A stretch of DNA of 37,750 bases. Source: Gordonia sputi NBRC 100414 (lineage in GTDB: Bacteria > Actinomycetota > Actinomycetes > Mycobacteriales > Mycobacteriaceae). Positions 8,567 through 16,707 of this stretch are shown in pieces. A program made the translations under genes and the position numbers. The notes beneath the pieces were generated by a model. That model did not search any database, had not been told where the DNA came from, and was given only the letters and a program-made list of their open reading frames with translations. Each line of letters starts with the position of its first letter. Position 1 is the first letter of the stretch. The stretch spans positions 1 through 37,750 of the forward strand of contig NZ_BAFC01000131.1 in assembly GCF_000248055.1 (NCBI RefSeq), given 5' to 3'.

Positions 8567-9142
8567 ATGACCTTTGCGCCATATGCAAAACAGATCCCCG
8601 ACGAATTGATCGGCTCCATTCGGAGCGCCATGATCGTGACATCGATCATCGGCATCGTGCTCGGCATCATCGCGGTTGTGTGGCCTTCGGCAACGGTGGT
8701 CGTGCTCGCGGTTCTCTTCGGTATCGCGCTCATCGTTGCGGGATTGTTCCGCATCTACGTGGCGTTCTCGGCAAAGGTCCTCGGTACGGGCTGGCGCATC
8801 CTCACCGGAATACTCGGCTTTCTGGTTCTGGTCATGGGCATCATTGCCCTGTTCAGTCCCGCGAATGCGGTCTGGTTCCTCGCGCTCTTCATCGGTTTCG
8901 CGTGGCTTTTCGACGGAATCGGCGACCTGGTGACCGCGTTCTCGAAGACCGCGCACGCCCCGACGTGGTACCTCATCCTCACCGGCGTGATCTCGATCCT
9001 GGCAGGTCTCGTGCTGCTGATCGGCTCGTCGCTGTGGGCGCTGAGCGTGCTGGTGTGGGTCGCGGGAATCTTCCTCATCGTCATCTCGGTTGTCACGCTG
9101 TTCAACCTTCCCAAGAAGGTCTCCGACCAGCCGGCGGTCTGA
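8567..9142 (+). CDS. HdeD/DUF308 family membrane protein
   Basis: A 191-residue integral membrane protein with six hydrophobic helices in three similar pairs, the layout of the DUF308/HdeD family. Segments include MIVTSIIGIVLGIIAVVWP, VVVLAVLFGIALIVAGLFR, ILTGILGFLVLVMGIIALF and VLVWVAGIFLIVISVVTLF. HdeD is linked to acid resistance in enterobacteria, but actinobacterial members have no assigned role. The ATG at 8567 follows AAGGTGAG. It is transcribed alone, with a strong terminator 20 bases past the stop. Confidence 0.82.
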   Translation: MTFAPYAKQIPDELIGSIRSAMIVTSIIGIVLGIIAVVWPSATVVVLAVLFGIALIVAGLFRIYVAFSAKVLGTGWRILTGILGFLVLVMGIIALFSPANAVWFLALFIGFAWLFDGIGDLVTAFSKTAHAPTWYLILTGVISILAGLVLLIGSSLWALSVLVWVAGIFLIVISVVTLFNLPKKVSDQPAV

Positions 9143-9161
9143 TCTCTCCTGTCCTGTCCTC

Positions 9162-9197
9162 AAGCGGTGGCTCCCCGGCAACGGGGAGCCACCGCTT
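9162..9197 (+). terminator. Rho-independent terminator of the HdeD-like gene
   Basis: A perfect 16-base-pair stem (9162-9177 with 9182-9197) closed by a GCAA tetraloop, with the right arm running into TTTTC. It lies 20 bases past the stop codon on the plus strand. Confidence 0.88.
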
Positions 9198-9227
9198 TTC
9201 GTTGGACGGCCGGTCCACTTCTGAGTT

Positions 9228-9283
9228 GTGCAGCCACTGTCGTGCAGCCACTGTCGTGCAGCCACTGTCGTGCAGCCACTAGT
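9228..9283. repeat. 14-bp tandem repeats between convergent genes
   Basis: Four units of GTGCAGCCACTGTC start at 9228, 9242, 9256 and 9270, the last degenerate (one extra A), followed by a decayed GTGCTGCCACTCAGTC. The array lies between the HdeD terminator and the stop of the NRPS gene at 9295. The 14-base period is not a multiple of three, as expected for non-coding DNA. Confidence 0.85.
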
Positions 9284-9294
9284 CGTGCTGCCAC

Positions 9295-12200
9295 TCAGTC
9301 GTGCCAGGGCGCGATCGGGTTGCCCTGCCAACGGGTGTGCGCGGGCACCACGTCGCCACGCATGACCAACGACGCCGGGCCGACGGTCGCAGATTCGCCG
9401 AGTCCTGACGCCGGTAGCGCGACGCAGTGGGGTCCGAGCGTCGCACCGTCGGCGAGGACTACGCGGTCGATGGCCATGACCCGATCGTGGAACAGGTGCG
9501 TCTGTACGACACAGCCGCGCTCGACGGTTGCGCCCGCACCCAGCGACACGAGGTCGGCCTCAGGGAGCCAATAGGTTTCGCACCACACGCCCTTGCCGAT
9601 CTGTGCGCCGAGGAGCCGGAGCCACAGATTGAGAATTGGGGTTCCGGTCGCGGCGTTGGCAAACCACGGTGCCGCAACCGTTTCGACGAAGGCGTCGGAA
9701 AGCTCGTTGCGCCACACGAAAGAACTCCACAGCGGATGTTCGGAGACCTCGATACGTCCGACGACGGCCCACTTCGCCGCTGCCGCAATGCAGCACGCGA
9801 TGGCGCCGCACAACACCAACAGCAAACCGCTGACCAGACCGGCGATGACGTAGTTCGCCTGCTGGGCGATGTACTGCAGGCTCAACAGCATGAAGATGCC
9901 GAGCCCGAACGAGATCATCACCGGGATCAATCGCAGCGTCTCGATCACTGCGCGTGCGACTTTGAGGCGCATGGGCGGGTCGAACGTCCTCGACGTGTCG
10001 GTTTCCGCGGCGGTGCGTCGAAGTCGAATCGGCGGACTACCAAGCCAACTCGACCCCGACTTCGCTCGGTCGGGAGCGGCGGACAGCACTGCGACGAGAC
10101 CGTTCTTGGGCACTTTGCGGCCGGGCGCGGCCATTCCGGAGTTGCCGAGGAACGAGCGTTTGCCGATCTTGACGTCGTCGATGTGCATCCAGCCACCGCC
10201 GAGCTCGTACGAGGCGACCATGGTGTCGTCGGCGAGGAACGCGCCGTCGGCGATGGTCGTGAATTTCGGCAGCACGAGGGCCGTCGAAATCTCGGTTCCC
10301 TTACCGACTTTCGCGCCGAGGATGCGGAACCACCACGGTGTCAGCAGCCCGGCATAGAGGGGGAACAGGTAGGTGCGGGCGGAGTCGAGCAGTCGCTCGG
10401 TCATCCACACCTGCCACCCTGTGCGGGAACGCACGGGGTGATAGCCCTTTTCCAGACCGAGTGACATCGCGCGCACGAGGACCGCGGTGATCGCTGCGAA
10501 CACCGCGAGGCTCACGATGGCCGCGGCGGGTAGCAGGATCAGCGAACGGATTGCGACGTCGCGGAGCCGGTCGGCGTGCAGCGCCCATGTCCCGATGACG
10601 AGTAGGCCGACTCCCAGCGAGATCAGGGGGATGGCGGCGAGAACCATCGAGGAGAGTCCGTAGACGGGCACCCAGAAACTTGCGCGACGGGGACGGTGAT
10701 CGGGCCACGAATGCGTCGCCTTACCGATCTTCACAGCGGGCGACCCGGCCCACTGCTGCCCGGCCTTGACCCGACCGAACACCGCGGAACCCGGACCCAC
10801 CTCGGCGTCTTTGCCGACGACGGCGCCGGGAGCCAGCGTCGATCGTGCACCGATCGTCGCACCGCGTTTGATCACGATCTCGCCGATGTGGACGAGGTCG
10901 CCGTCGATCCACCAGCCGGCGACGTCGACCTCTGGTTCGACGGACGCGCCGTCGCCGATGGTCAGTTTTCCGGTGACCGGCGGGATCGTGTGCAGGTCGA
11001 CGCCGCGCCCCACGGACGAGCCCAGCGCGCGTGCCAGATAAATCATCCACGGCGCACCCGACAGATTGGCGGCGCCACTGGCGACAAGGAGTCGCTCGGC
11101 GACCCAGAGTCGGATATGCACGTTGCCGCCGCGGGGATAGGTACCCGACTCGACGCCGCCGAGCAGGATGCGTGATCCGATCGCAGCGATGACCATCCGA
11201 CCGGGCGGGGTGATGAAGACCAGGAACGCGACGAGCACGACCCACCAGTTGACCTCGACGAGCCAGGGCACCGAGACGTCGAGCCTGCGGGCGGCCCACG
11301 CACCCACGTTGTTGACGACGCCGAGCCACGTCGCCCACTGCAGTCCGGTCAGCGTCGACAGCGGCACCGACAGGAGCAGCTGCGCGAAACCGGTGGCTGC
11401 GGGTGTCGGTTTCACCTCACGCGGGTCGACGACCTCCGCGGCCGCGGTCTCGCCGAGGAACTCCGCGAGTGAGCCCAACCGCGGATGGTCGTAGAGGTCG
11501 GCGACAGTGATTTCCGGGTAGCGCTCGCGCACGGCCGTCACCAATTGCGCAGCGGCGAGCGAGCCGCCGCCCTCGGCGAAGAAGTCGGTCTCGGCACTGG
11601 TCACGGTTGCGCCGAGGACATCGGTCCACCGCGCGGCCAGCCACGCTTCGGTGCCGCTGAGGTCGCTTGCGTCCTCGTCGTCGGAATTGTCGGTGCCCGG
11701 TAGCGGCCACGGCAGGGCGTCGCGGTCGACCTTGCCCGACGTTCTGGTCGGCAGTTCGTCGACGAGCGCGAGTCTCGGGATCATCGGTGCGGGAAGTTGT
11801 TCTGCGAGAAGGCGATGCGCGTTCGCGACGTCGAACTCGGGGTCGGGGGAGACGAGGTATCCGACAAGCAGACTGTTGCCCGCGGCCGTCTTTCGCACCG
11901 CTGTTGCCGCGCCGCTCACCCCGGGAAGGTGTTGGAGTGCGTTGTCGATCTCGCCCAACTCGATTCGCCTGCCGCCGACCTTGACCTGATCGTCGGCGCG
12001 GCCGCCGAATACCAGACCCTCACGGTCGAGGCGTACCAGATCGCCACTGCGATAGGCGCGCTCCCAGCCGAGAGTGGGCATGGGAGCGTACTTTTCGGCA
12101 TCCTTGGCCGGGTCGAGATAGTGCGCAAGGCCGACGCCACCGATGATCAGCTCACCGGTTTCGCCTTCGGCAACGGGCAGTCCGTCTGCTCCGACGACGG

Positions 12201-13350
12201 CGAGATCCCATCCGGGTAGGGGCAGACCGATACGGATTGGACCCGGTCCGCCCAGCAACGCTGCACACGCGACGACCGTCGCCTCGGTGGGACCGTAGGT
12301 GTTCCACACCTCGCGGCCCTCGACGGCGAGTCGGTCGGCGAGTTCGGGCGGACACGCCTCGCCACCGAAGATCAACAGCCGGACGGCTTCGAGTGCCTCC
12401 GGTGGCCAGAGTGATGCGAGGGTCGGCACCGTCGAGACGACTGTGATGTCGCGGGCGACGAGCCACGGTCCGAGGTCCATGCCGCTGCGCACCAGCGACC
12501 GAGGCGCGGGAACGAGACACGCACCGTGACGCCACGCGAGCCACATCTCCTCGCACGAGGCGTCGAAGGCCACTGATAGGCCCGCGAGTACGCGGTCGCC
12601 CGGGCCGAGTGGTTCGTCGCGGCAGAACATCGTCGCCTCGGCGTCGACGAATGCGGCGGCGTTGCGATGCGTGACCGCGACACCCTTGGGCGTTCCGGTC
12701 GATCCTGACGTGAAGATGATCCACGCATCGTCGCCCGGGGTGGGGCGGTTGGCGTCCGGCGAGTCGGTCGGGGCTGATTCTGGAGTCGTCGCGTCTGGAG
12801 TTGTCGCGTCTGGGGCTGCTGCATCCGGAGCTGTTGCGTCAGGAGATGAGGAAGCGGCGTCTACGTCGGGGGATGCGCCTGCTGTGACGTCTATCCCCAC
12901 TGCGTCTGTGAGGTGCATCCTCGCTGCGTCTGTGACGTGTATTCCCTCAGCGTCGGCGATCGCGTCGACCTTCGCTTCGCCGAAGACGAGCGTTGCGCGT
13001 TCTTCCGGGTCGTCGGCGTCGACCGGAACGTAGGCGGCGCCGGCGTAGAGCACCGACAGAATCGCGGTGTAGAGGTCGCGTGAACCGGACGGCATCCGGA
13101 TGCCGACCCGCGAACCACGGTGTACCCCGAGTTGCGCCAACCGTGCCGCGCCGCGTCGTACTACCGCGCTGAGCTGCGAATATGTGAGGATTTGGTCGCC
13201 GTCGTCGATGGCGGGAGCGTCGGGATACCGCGCGGCGGTGGCGTCGAGGATGTCGCACAGCGTGCGTGCAGGCGCCGCCTTGGCCGACAGCAGAAACTCG
13301 GCGGGGATGGAGTGTGGCAACCCGAGTGGACTCGGACCCGTCTCAATCAC
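9295..13350 (-). CDS. Pls/PosA-like non-ribosomal peptide synthetase with membrane and beta-helix domains
   Basis: A 1351-residue enzyme. Residues 1-545 form an adenylation domain: FTSGSTGTPKG, NTYGPTEATV, YRSGDL, GRADDQVKVGGRRIELGEID and TSGKVDRD with Lys540. Residues 560-635 are a carrier domain with the pantetheine serine Ser597 (FAEGGGSL). The remainder alternates hydrophobic membrane segments with three hexapeptide-repeat, left-handed beta-helix regions (for example IGDGASVEPEVDV, IGARSTLAPGAVVG, LGAGATVERGCVV). There is no condensation or thioesterase domain. This A-T-membrane-C1/C2/C3 layout is that of the poly-amino-acid synthetase family of Pls (epsilon-poly-lysine). Amino acid and product are unknown. 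A low-complexity insert fills residues 136-205, just before the first A-domain motif. GTG start at 13350 with weak ribosome site. Confidence 0.87.
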   Translation of the reverse strand: MIETGPSPLGLPHSIPAEFLLSAKAAPARTLCDILDATAARYPDAPAIDDGDQILTYSQLSAVVRRGAARLAQLGVHRGSRVGIRMPSGSRDLYTAILSVLYAGAAYVPVDADDPEERATLVFGEAKVDAIADAEGIHVTDAARMHLTDAVGIDVTAGASPDVDAASSSPDATAPDAAAPDATTPDATTPESAPTDSPDANRPTPGDDAWIIFTSGSTGTPKGVAVTHRNAAAFVDAEATMFCRDEPLGPGDRVLAGLSVAFDASCEEMWLAWRHGACLVPAPRSLVRSGMDLGPWLVARDITVVSTVPTLASLWPPEALEAVRLLIFGGEACPPELADRLAVEGREVWNTYGPTEATVVACAALLGGPGPIRIGLPLPGWDLAVVGADGLPVAEGETGELIIGGVGLAHYLDPAKDAEKYAPMPTLGWERAYRSGDLVRLDREGLVFGGRADDQVKVGGRRIELGEIDNALQHLPGVSGAATAVRKTAAGNSLLVGYLVSPDPEFDVANAHRLLAEQLPAPMIPRLALVDELPTRTSGKVDRDALPWPLPGTDNSDDEDASDLSGTEAWLAARWTDVLGATVTSAETDFFAEGGGSLAAAQLVTAVRERYPEITVADLYDHPRLGSLAEFLGETAAAEVVDPREVKPTPAATGFAQLLLSVPLSTLTGLQWATWLGVVNNVGAWAARRLDVSVPWLVEVNWWVVLVAFLVFITPPGRMVIAAIGSRILLGGVESGTYPRGGNVHIRLWVAERLLVASGAANLSGAPWMIYLARALGSSVGRGVDLHTIPPVTGKLTIGDGASVEPEVDVAGWWIDGDLVHIGEIVIKRGATIGARSTLAPGAVVGKDAEVGPGSAVFGRVKAGQQWAGSPAVKIGKATHSWPDHRPRRASFWVPVYGLSSMVLAAIPLISLGVGLLVIGTWALHADRLRDVAIRSLILLPAAAIVSLAVFAAITAVLVRAMSLGLEKGYHPVRSRTGWQVWMTERLLDSARTYLFPLYAGLLTPWWFRILGAKVGKGTEISTALVLPKFTTIADGAFLADDTMVASYELGGGWMHIDDVKIGKRSFLGNSGMAAPGRKVPKNGLVAVLSAAPDRAKSGSSWLGSPPIRLRRTAAETDTSRTFDPPMRLKVARAVIETLRLIPVMISFGLGIFMLLSLQYIAQQANYVIAGLVSGLLLVLCGAIACCIAAAAKWAVVGRIEVSEHPLWSSFVWRNELSDAFVETVAAPWFANAATGTPILNLWLRLLGAQIGKGVWCETYWLPEADLVSLGAGATVERGCVVQTHLFHDRVMAIDRVVLADGATLGPHCVALPASGLGESATVGPASLVMRGDVVPAHTRWQGNPIAPWHD
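12782..12841 (-). repeat. 15-bp tandem array inside the NRPS adenylation domain
   Basis: Four 15-base units start at 12782, 12797, 12812 and 12827 (consensus GGAGNTGTCGCGTCT); the first two differ at one base. On the minus strand they encode PDATT / PDAAA / PDATA repeats. A second, older-looking repeat of about ten residues (HVTDAARM, HLTDAVGI, DVTAG) precedes it in the protein. Confidence 0.88.
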
Positions 13351-13550
13351 GCCGGGTACCGCCGATACGCGAGAGCGAATGTTGACCCTGATGTGGATGC
13401 GTGCGAATCAATGGTGTCGCTGACATGGCTGCTGTGGAGTGTCCTAGCTCTCTGATTCGCGCGGCTGGTGAAATCGCGCTCGGAACTCGCGGCGCGAGAC
13501 TGTCGGTCTTCCGAAACGGGTGTAGCTTCACATTCATCGGTTCCGAACAC

Positions 13551-13640
13551 ACTGTAGGTAATTGCCGGGTAGGTAATTGCACTGCAGGTGGTCGCACTGT
13601 GGGAAAGCCCCTCGTGGGAAGACTCTGTGCAGGAATACTA
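13551..13640. repeat. Degenerate 15-bp tandem array in a 386-bp divergent spacer
   Basis: The spacer 13351-13736 separates the NRPS gene (minus) from an esterase gene (plus) and holds no gene I can support. Within it six 15-base units run in register from 13551: ACTGTAGGTAATTGC, CGGGTAGGTAATTGC, ACTGCAGGTGGTCGC, ACTGTGGGAAAGCCC, CTCGTGGGAAGACTC, TGTGCAGGAATACTA. The first two share 12 of 15 bases; later ones have decayed. The frames across it are open, but none has a ribosome site or family similarity. Confidence 0.7.
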
Positions 13641-13736
13641 GCCAGGGGATCCGGGCCGTGGTTGCCGTCGACGCCGCCACACGATTCTGATCGCGCATCA
13701 CTTTCTCGCGGTTGGGTTGGGGTGAGGAGAAACAGC

Positions 13737-14711
13737 ATGCCAATTGTGCATCACCGAAAGGCGAGTGCGCTCTCGTACCCACTGTGGTTTGCGACTCGCG
13801 CACTCTTGAAACCGACGCTCGCGCTATGGCCGTTGAACCGGCCGGGGATGGCGGGGCTCTTCTTGATCGACCGCCTGTTCGCCGGCGCGCCCGAACCGAG
13901 GCACGTCGTTCGTGAGCGGATGGAACTCGCGGGCCGTCCCACCGAGGTGGTCATGCCGAGCGGACCGTCGCGACGCGACGCCGACACCGCCATCCTCTAT
14001 CTGCACGGCGGCGCATTCGTCGTCGGCGGTCTGGGAACGCACCGCTCCATCGTCGGCCGACTCGCGAAGGCATGCGCACTGCCGGTCTTCTCGCTCGAAT
14101 ACCGCCAGCTACCGAAGGCGGGCGTCGGGACGTCGGTCGACGACGCCATGGCCGCCTACCGCGAACTGCTCAATGAGTGGGGATATCGACGGTTGATCGT
14201 CGCGGGCGACTCGGCGGGTGGATTCCTCGCCATGAAGGTCGCCGAGGGCGCGCACACCGCCGGTCTGCCGACGCCTGCTGCCCTCATCGGGTTCTCTCCG
14301 TTGCTCGACCTCGATCTGGGCACCAACCCCGATCGCAGCAGCCGCTCCGACGCTTATCTGCCGATGGGCAAGATGGCGCGGCTCGTCCCGCTGCTCAACA
14401 AGGGGCCGGTGCCACTGCGCGGCGCTCGTCGCGCCGCAGACATCGACGCCGAGGCGTTCCCACCGACCGTGATGATCACGGCTGAGAACGAGATGCTCGA
14501 AACCGACGTGATCGAACTGGTCGAACGGCTCGACGAGGCGGGTGTCGACGCCGTCGCGCACAGTTATGCCTGGCAGGTGCACGCGTTCCCGGTCATGAAC
14601 GCCCGTCACCCCGAGACGCTCCACGCCCTCGAGACGACCGCCGCCTTCACCACGCAGGCGGTCCGCGACGCCAAGGCCGCCGACGCCCACGACGCCAAGG
14701 CGGCCGGCTGA
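13737..14711 (+). CDS. Alpha/beta-hydrolase esterase/lipase, HSL family
   Basis: A 324-residue esterase of the hormone-sensitive-lipase group, like the mycobacterial Lip proteins. The oxyanion motif is HGGAF at residue 90 and the nucleophile is Ser159 in GDSAGG. His282 (WQVHAFPV) is the likely base. The acid would lie in AENEMLETD, where the usual GxxD position is Glu, so Glu252 or Asp257 must serve. Residues 10-50 are hydrophobic and may bind the membrane. The ATG at 13737 has a strong site, GAGGAG, and is preferred over the open frame that extends about 330 bases upstream through the repeat array. The C-terminus has a short duplication (DAKAADAHDAKAAG). The stop codon lies at the edge of a repeat block. 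Confidence 0.85.
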   Translation: MPIVHHRKASALSYPLWFATRALLKPTLALWPLNRPGMAGLFLIDRLFAGAPEPRHVVRERMELAGRPTEVVMPSGPSRRDADTAILYLHGGAFVVGGLGTHRSIVGRLAKACALPVFSLEYRQLPKAGVGTSVDDAMAAYRELLNEWGYRRLIVAGDSAGGFLAMKVAEGAHTAGLPTPAALIGFSPLLDLDLGTNPDRSSRSDAYLPMGKMARLVPLLNKGPVPLRGARRAADIDAEAFPPTVMITAENEMLETDVIELVERLDEAGVDAVAHSYAWQVHAFPVMNARHPETLHALETTAAFTTQAVRDAKAADAHDAKAAG

Positions 14712-14865
14712 GCCGGTCGAGCGGCTCCCGCTGGTCGAGCTTGTCGAGACCACCGCTGGTCGAGCTTGTCGAGACCACCGCTGGTCGAGCCGGCCCGCCG
14801 GTCGAGCGGCTCTCGCTGGTCGAGCTGAGCCCGCTGGTCGAGCTTGTCGAGACCACTCCGCCCCG
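14712..14865. repeat. Intergenic GGTCGAGC-type repeats
   Basis: About six copies of a CTGGTCGAGC core, several extended to CTGGTCGAGCTTGTCGAGAC (14739-14758, 14764-14783 approximately, and again near 14835). The unit is partly palindromic (GGTC...GACC). Related sequence (GTCTCGACAAGCTCGACC, the reverse complement) appears again at about 37480, so this is a dispersed element. Confidence 0.8.
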
Positions 14866-14975
14866 CGTCGAGCGCCCAACCTCGTGGTCGTCGACATGGC
14901 GCGGCGTCGAACTGCCATAGTGGAGTGGCGCGGCAGACATCCCGCGCGGCGTCGACAAACAGGTGGTGGACAACG

Positions 14976-16193
14976 GTGAGTGCGACTGGGTCACATTCGG
15001 CTGGGGCAAGTAAGACCAAGACGGTCGGAGAGCTCTTCGGCTTCGACAGACTGATCGACGACCAGGAGCGGGCGATCGTCGACACCGTCCGCGACTTCGG
15101 CACCAAACGCCTGCGCCCCCACGTCGGCCAGTGGTTCGAGGACGGCACCCTCCCTGTTCGAGACCTCGCCCGTGAGTTCGGCAAGCTCGGCCTGTTCGGG
15201 ATGCACCTCGAGGGCTACGGCTGCGCGGGAACGTCCGCAACCGAGTACGGACTCGCCTGCCTGGAGGTGGAGGCCGTCGACTCCGGTCTGCGTAGCTTCA
15301 TGTCGGTGCAGGGATCGCTCGCGATGTACGCGATCCGCGCTTTCGGCAGCGACGAACAGCGCGAAGAATGGCTGCCCAAGATGGCCGCGGGCGAGGCGAT
15401 CGGTTGCTTCGGTCTGACCGAGCCCGACTTCGGCTCCAACCCGGCGGGCATGCGGACCGTCGCGAAGCGCGACGGTGACGACTGGGTCATCAACGGCTCC
15501 AAGATGTGGATCACCAACGGCAGCGTCGCCGACGTCGCGATCGTGTGGGCACGCACCGATCTCGAAGAGGGGTCGCGTGGAGTGCGTGGATTCGTCGTCC
15601 CGACGGATACCCGCGGATTCCGCTCGATGGTCGTCAAGCACAAGCTGTCGCTGCGGGCGTCGATCACCGCCGAGCTGTCCTTTGAGGACATGCGGTTGCC
15701 CGCGTCGGCGATGCTCCCGGGCGTGACCGGCCTCAAGGGTCCGCTGAGTTGTTTGAACGAGGCGCGGTTCGGCATCGTGTTCGGTGTCGTCGGCGCTGCG
15801 CGCGACTGTCTGGAGAGCGCGCTCTCCTACACCGCCGACCGAGAGGTCTTCGACAAGCCGTTGTCGGGATACCAGATCAGCCAGACCAAGATCGCAGACA
15901 TGGCGCTCGAGGTGGGCAAGTCATTCCTGCTCGCCATCCAGTTGGGGCGCATCAAGGACGAGAGCAAGATCGCACCCGAGCAGATCAGCCTCGGCAAGCT
16001 CAACAACGTCCGCGAAGCCATCGCTGTTGCCCGTGAATGTCGAACCCTGTTGGGCGCCAACGGCATCACACTCGAGTACCCGGTGATGCGGCACGCCAAC
16101 AACCTCGAATCCGTGCTCACCTACGAAGGCACGAGCGAAATGCACCAACTGATGATCGGCAAAGCGCTGACCGGACAGGACGCCTTCCGGTGA
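14976..16193 (+). CDS. Acyl-CoA dehydrogenase, glutaryl-CoA-dehydrogenase-like
   Basis: A 405-residue FAD-dependent acyl-CoA dehydrogenase. Features point to the glutaryl-CoA dehydrogenase branch: GLRSFMSVQGSLAM with Arg106, where the human enzyme has its substrate-carboxylate arginine in YRSAMSVQSSL, then GCFGLTEPDFGSN and the catalytic Glu384 in TYEGTSEMH. It would convert glutaryl-CoA to crotonyl-CoA in lysine/tryptophan breakdown. M. tuberculosis FadE7 (Rv0400c), which lies near fgd1, is the likely counterpart; both points are from memory. The GTG at 14976 with AGGTGG nine bases upstream was chosen; the frame is open further up but enters the repeat block. The stop overlaps the next start by four bases (GTGA). 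Confidence 0.85.
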   Translation: MSATGSHSAGASKTKTVGELFGFDRLIDDQERAIVDTVRDFGTKRLRPHVGQWFEDGTLPVRDLAREFGKLGLFGMHLEGYGCAGTSATEYGLACLEVEAVDSGLRSFMSVQGSLAMYAIRAFGSDEQREEWLPKMAAGEAIGCFGLTEPDFGSNPAGMRTVAKRDGDDWVINGSKMWITNGSVADVAIVWARTDLEEGSRGVRGFVVPTDTRGFRSMVVKHKLSLRASITAELSFEDMRLPASAMLPGVTGLKGPLSCLNEARFGIVFGVVGAARDCLESALSYTADREVFDKPLSGYQISQTKIADMALEVGKSFLLAIQLGRIKDESKIAPEQISLGKLNNVREAIAVARECRTLLGANGITLEYPVMRHANNLESVLTYEGTSEMHQLMIGKALTGQDAFR

Positions 16194-16432
16194 CCAATCC
16201 CCAATTCCAGCGCGCCGCACAGGGTTTCTCGCGCGGCATGGTGATCTTCGGCTCCGTCGTGCTCATGGTGTGCGTCGCGCTGCTCGTCGTCAACTGGTGG
16301 AGCAACCACCAGTGGCTGTGGGTGGTACTCGGTATCGCGATCATCGTCGTGAACATCGCGATGGTCGGGCTGACGTTCCGCAAAGCCAAACTCGCCCCGC
16401 CCATTCCGGACCGCGACGACGACGAGGACTAG
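16190..16432 (+). CDS. Small two-helix membrane protein, unknown function
   Basis: An 80-residue protein starting MTNPQFQRAAQGFSRG from a GTG at 16190 that overlaps the stop of the upstream dehydrogenase (GTGA), so the two are translationally coupled. It has two hydrophobic helices (VIFGSVVLMVCVALLVVNWW and LWVVLGIAIIVVNIAMVGL) joined by a short SNHQW loop and ends in an acidic tail, PDRDDDED. I do not recognise a named family. The coupling suggests a link to the dehydrogenase, but no role can be read from it. Confidence 0.7.
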   Translation: MTNPQFQRAAQGFSRGMVIFGSVVLMVCVALLVVNWWSNHQWLWVVLGIAIIVVNIAMVGLTFRKAKLAPPIPDRDDDED

Positions 16433-16469
16433 CCGCCGCTTAGCCGGGCTCCGTCGCGCTCACCCCGCT

Positions 16470-16707
16470 AGCTGAGTAGGCCCGCCCAACCCGCTGGAGG
16501 TCCGCCGGTTCCGCTGGTTGAGCAGGCCCGCCCACCCCGCTGGCAGTCCGCCCCTCCCGTTGGTTGAGCAGGCCCGCCCACCCGGTCGGCAGTCCGCCGA
16601 TTCCGCTGGTTGAGCAGGCCGCGAGCGTAGCGAGCAGCCGTGTCGAAACCACTACGCGCTCAGCCGCCCCTCCCGCCGGTTGAGCAGCCGTGTCGAAACC
16701 ACTACGC
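16470..16707. repeat. Intergenic repeat block (GCTGGTTGAGCAGGCC type)
   Basis: Four copies of a unit beginning near CCGCTGGTTGAGCAGGCCCG, spaced roughly 50-60 bases (the first decayed). The last extends into GCGAGCGTAGCGAGCAGCCGTGTCGAAACCAC. A 26-base stretch from GAGCAGCCGTGTCGAAACC is repeated exactly at 16632-16657 and 16682-16707. The second copy contains the TAG stop (16702-16704) of the ABC-exporter gene. The ends TGGTT and AACCA are inverted, so a folded copy would form a stem. Confidence 0.85.

Noticed and set aside
13401..13736. A 112-codon N-terminal extension of the esterase through the 15-bp array, and reverse-strand pentapeptide-like frames there
   Set aside because: The strong GAGGAG site at the ATG 13737 marks the start. 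The repeats do not fit the pentapeptide-repeat protein pattern (no regular Leu/Phe at the central position).
14844..14975. A 44-codon extension of the glutaryl-CoA-dehydrogenase-like protein
   Set aside because: The extension starts in the intergenic repeat block and has no family counterpart; the GTG at 14976 has a ribosome site and gives the normal length.
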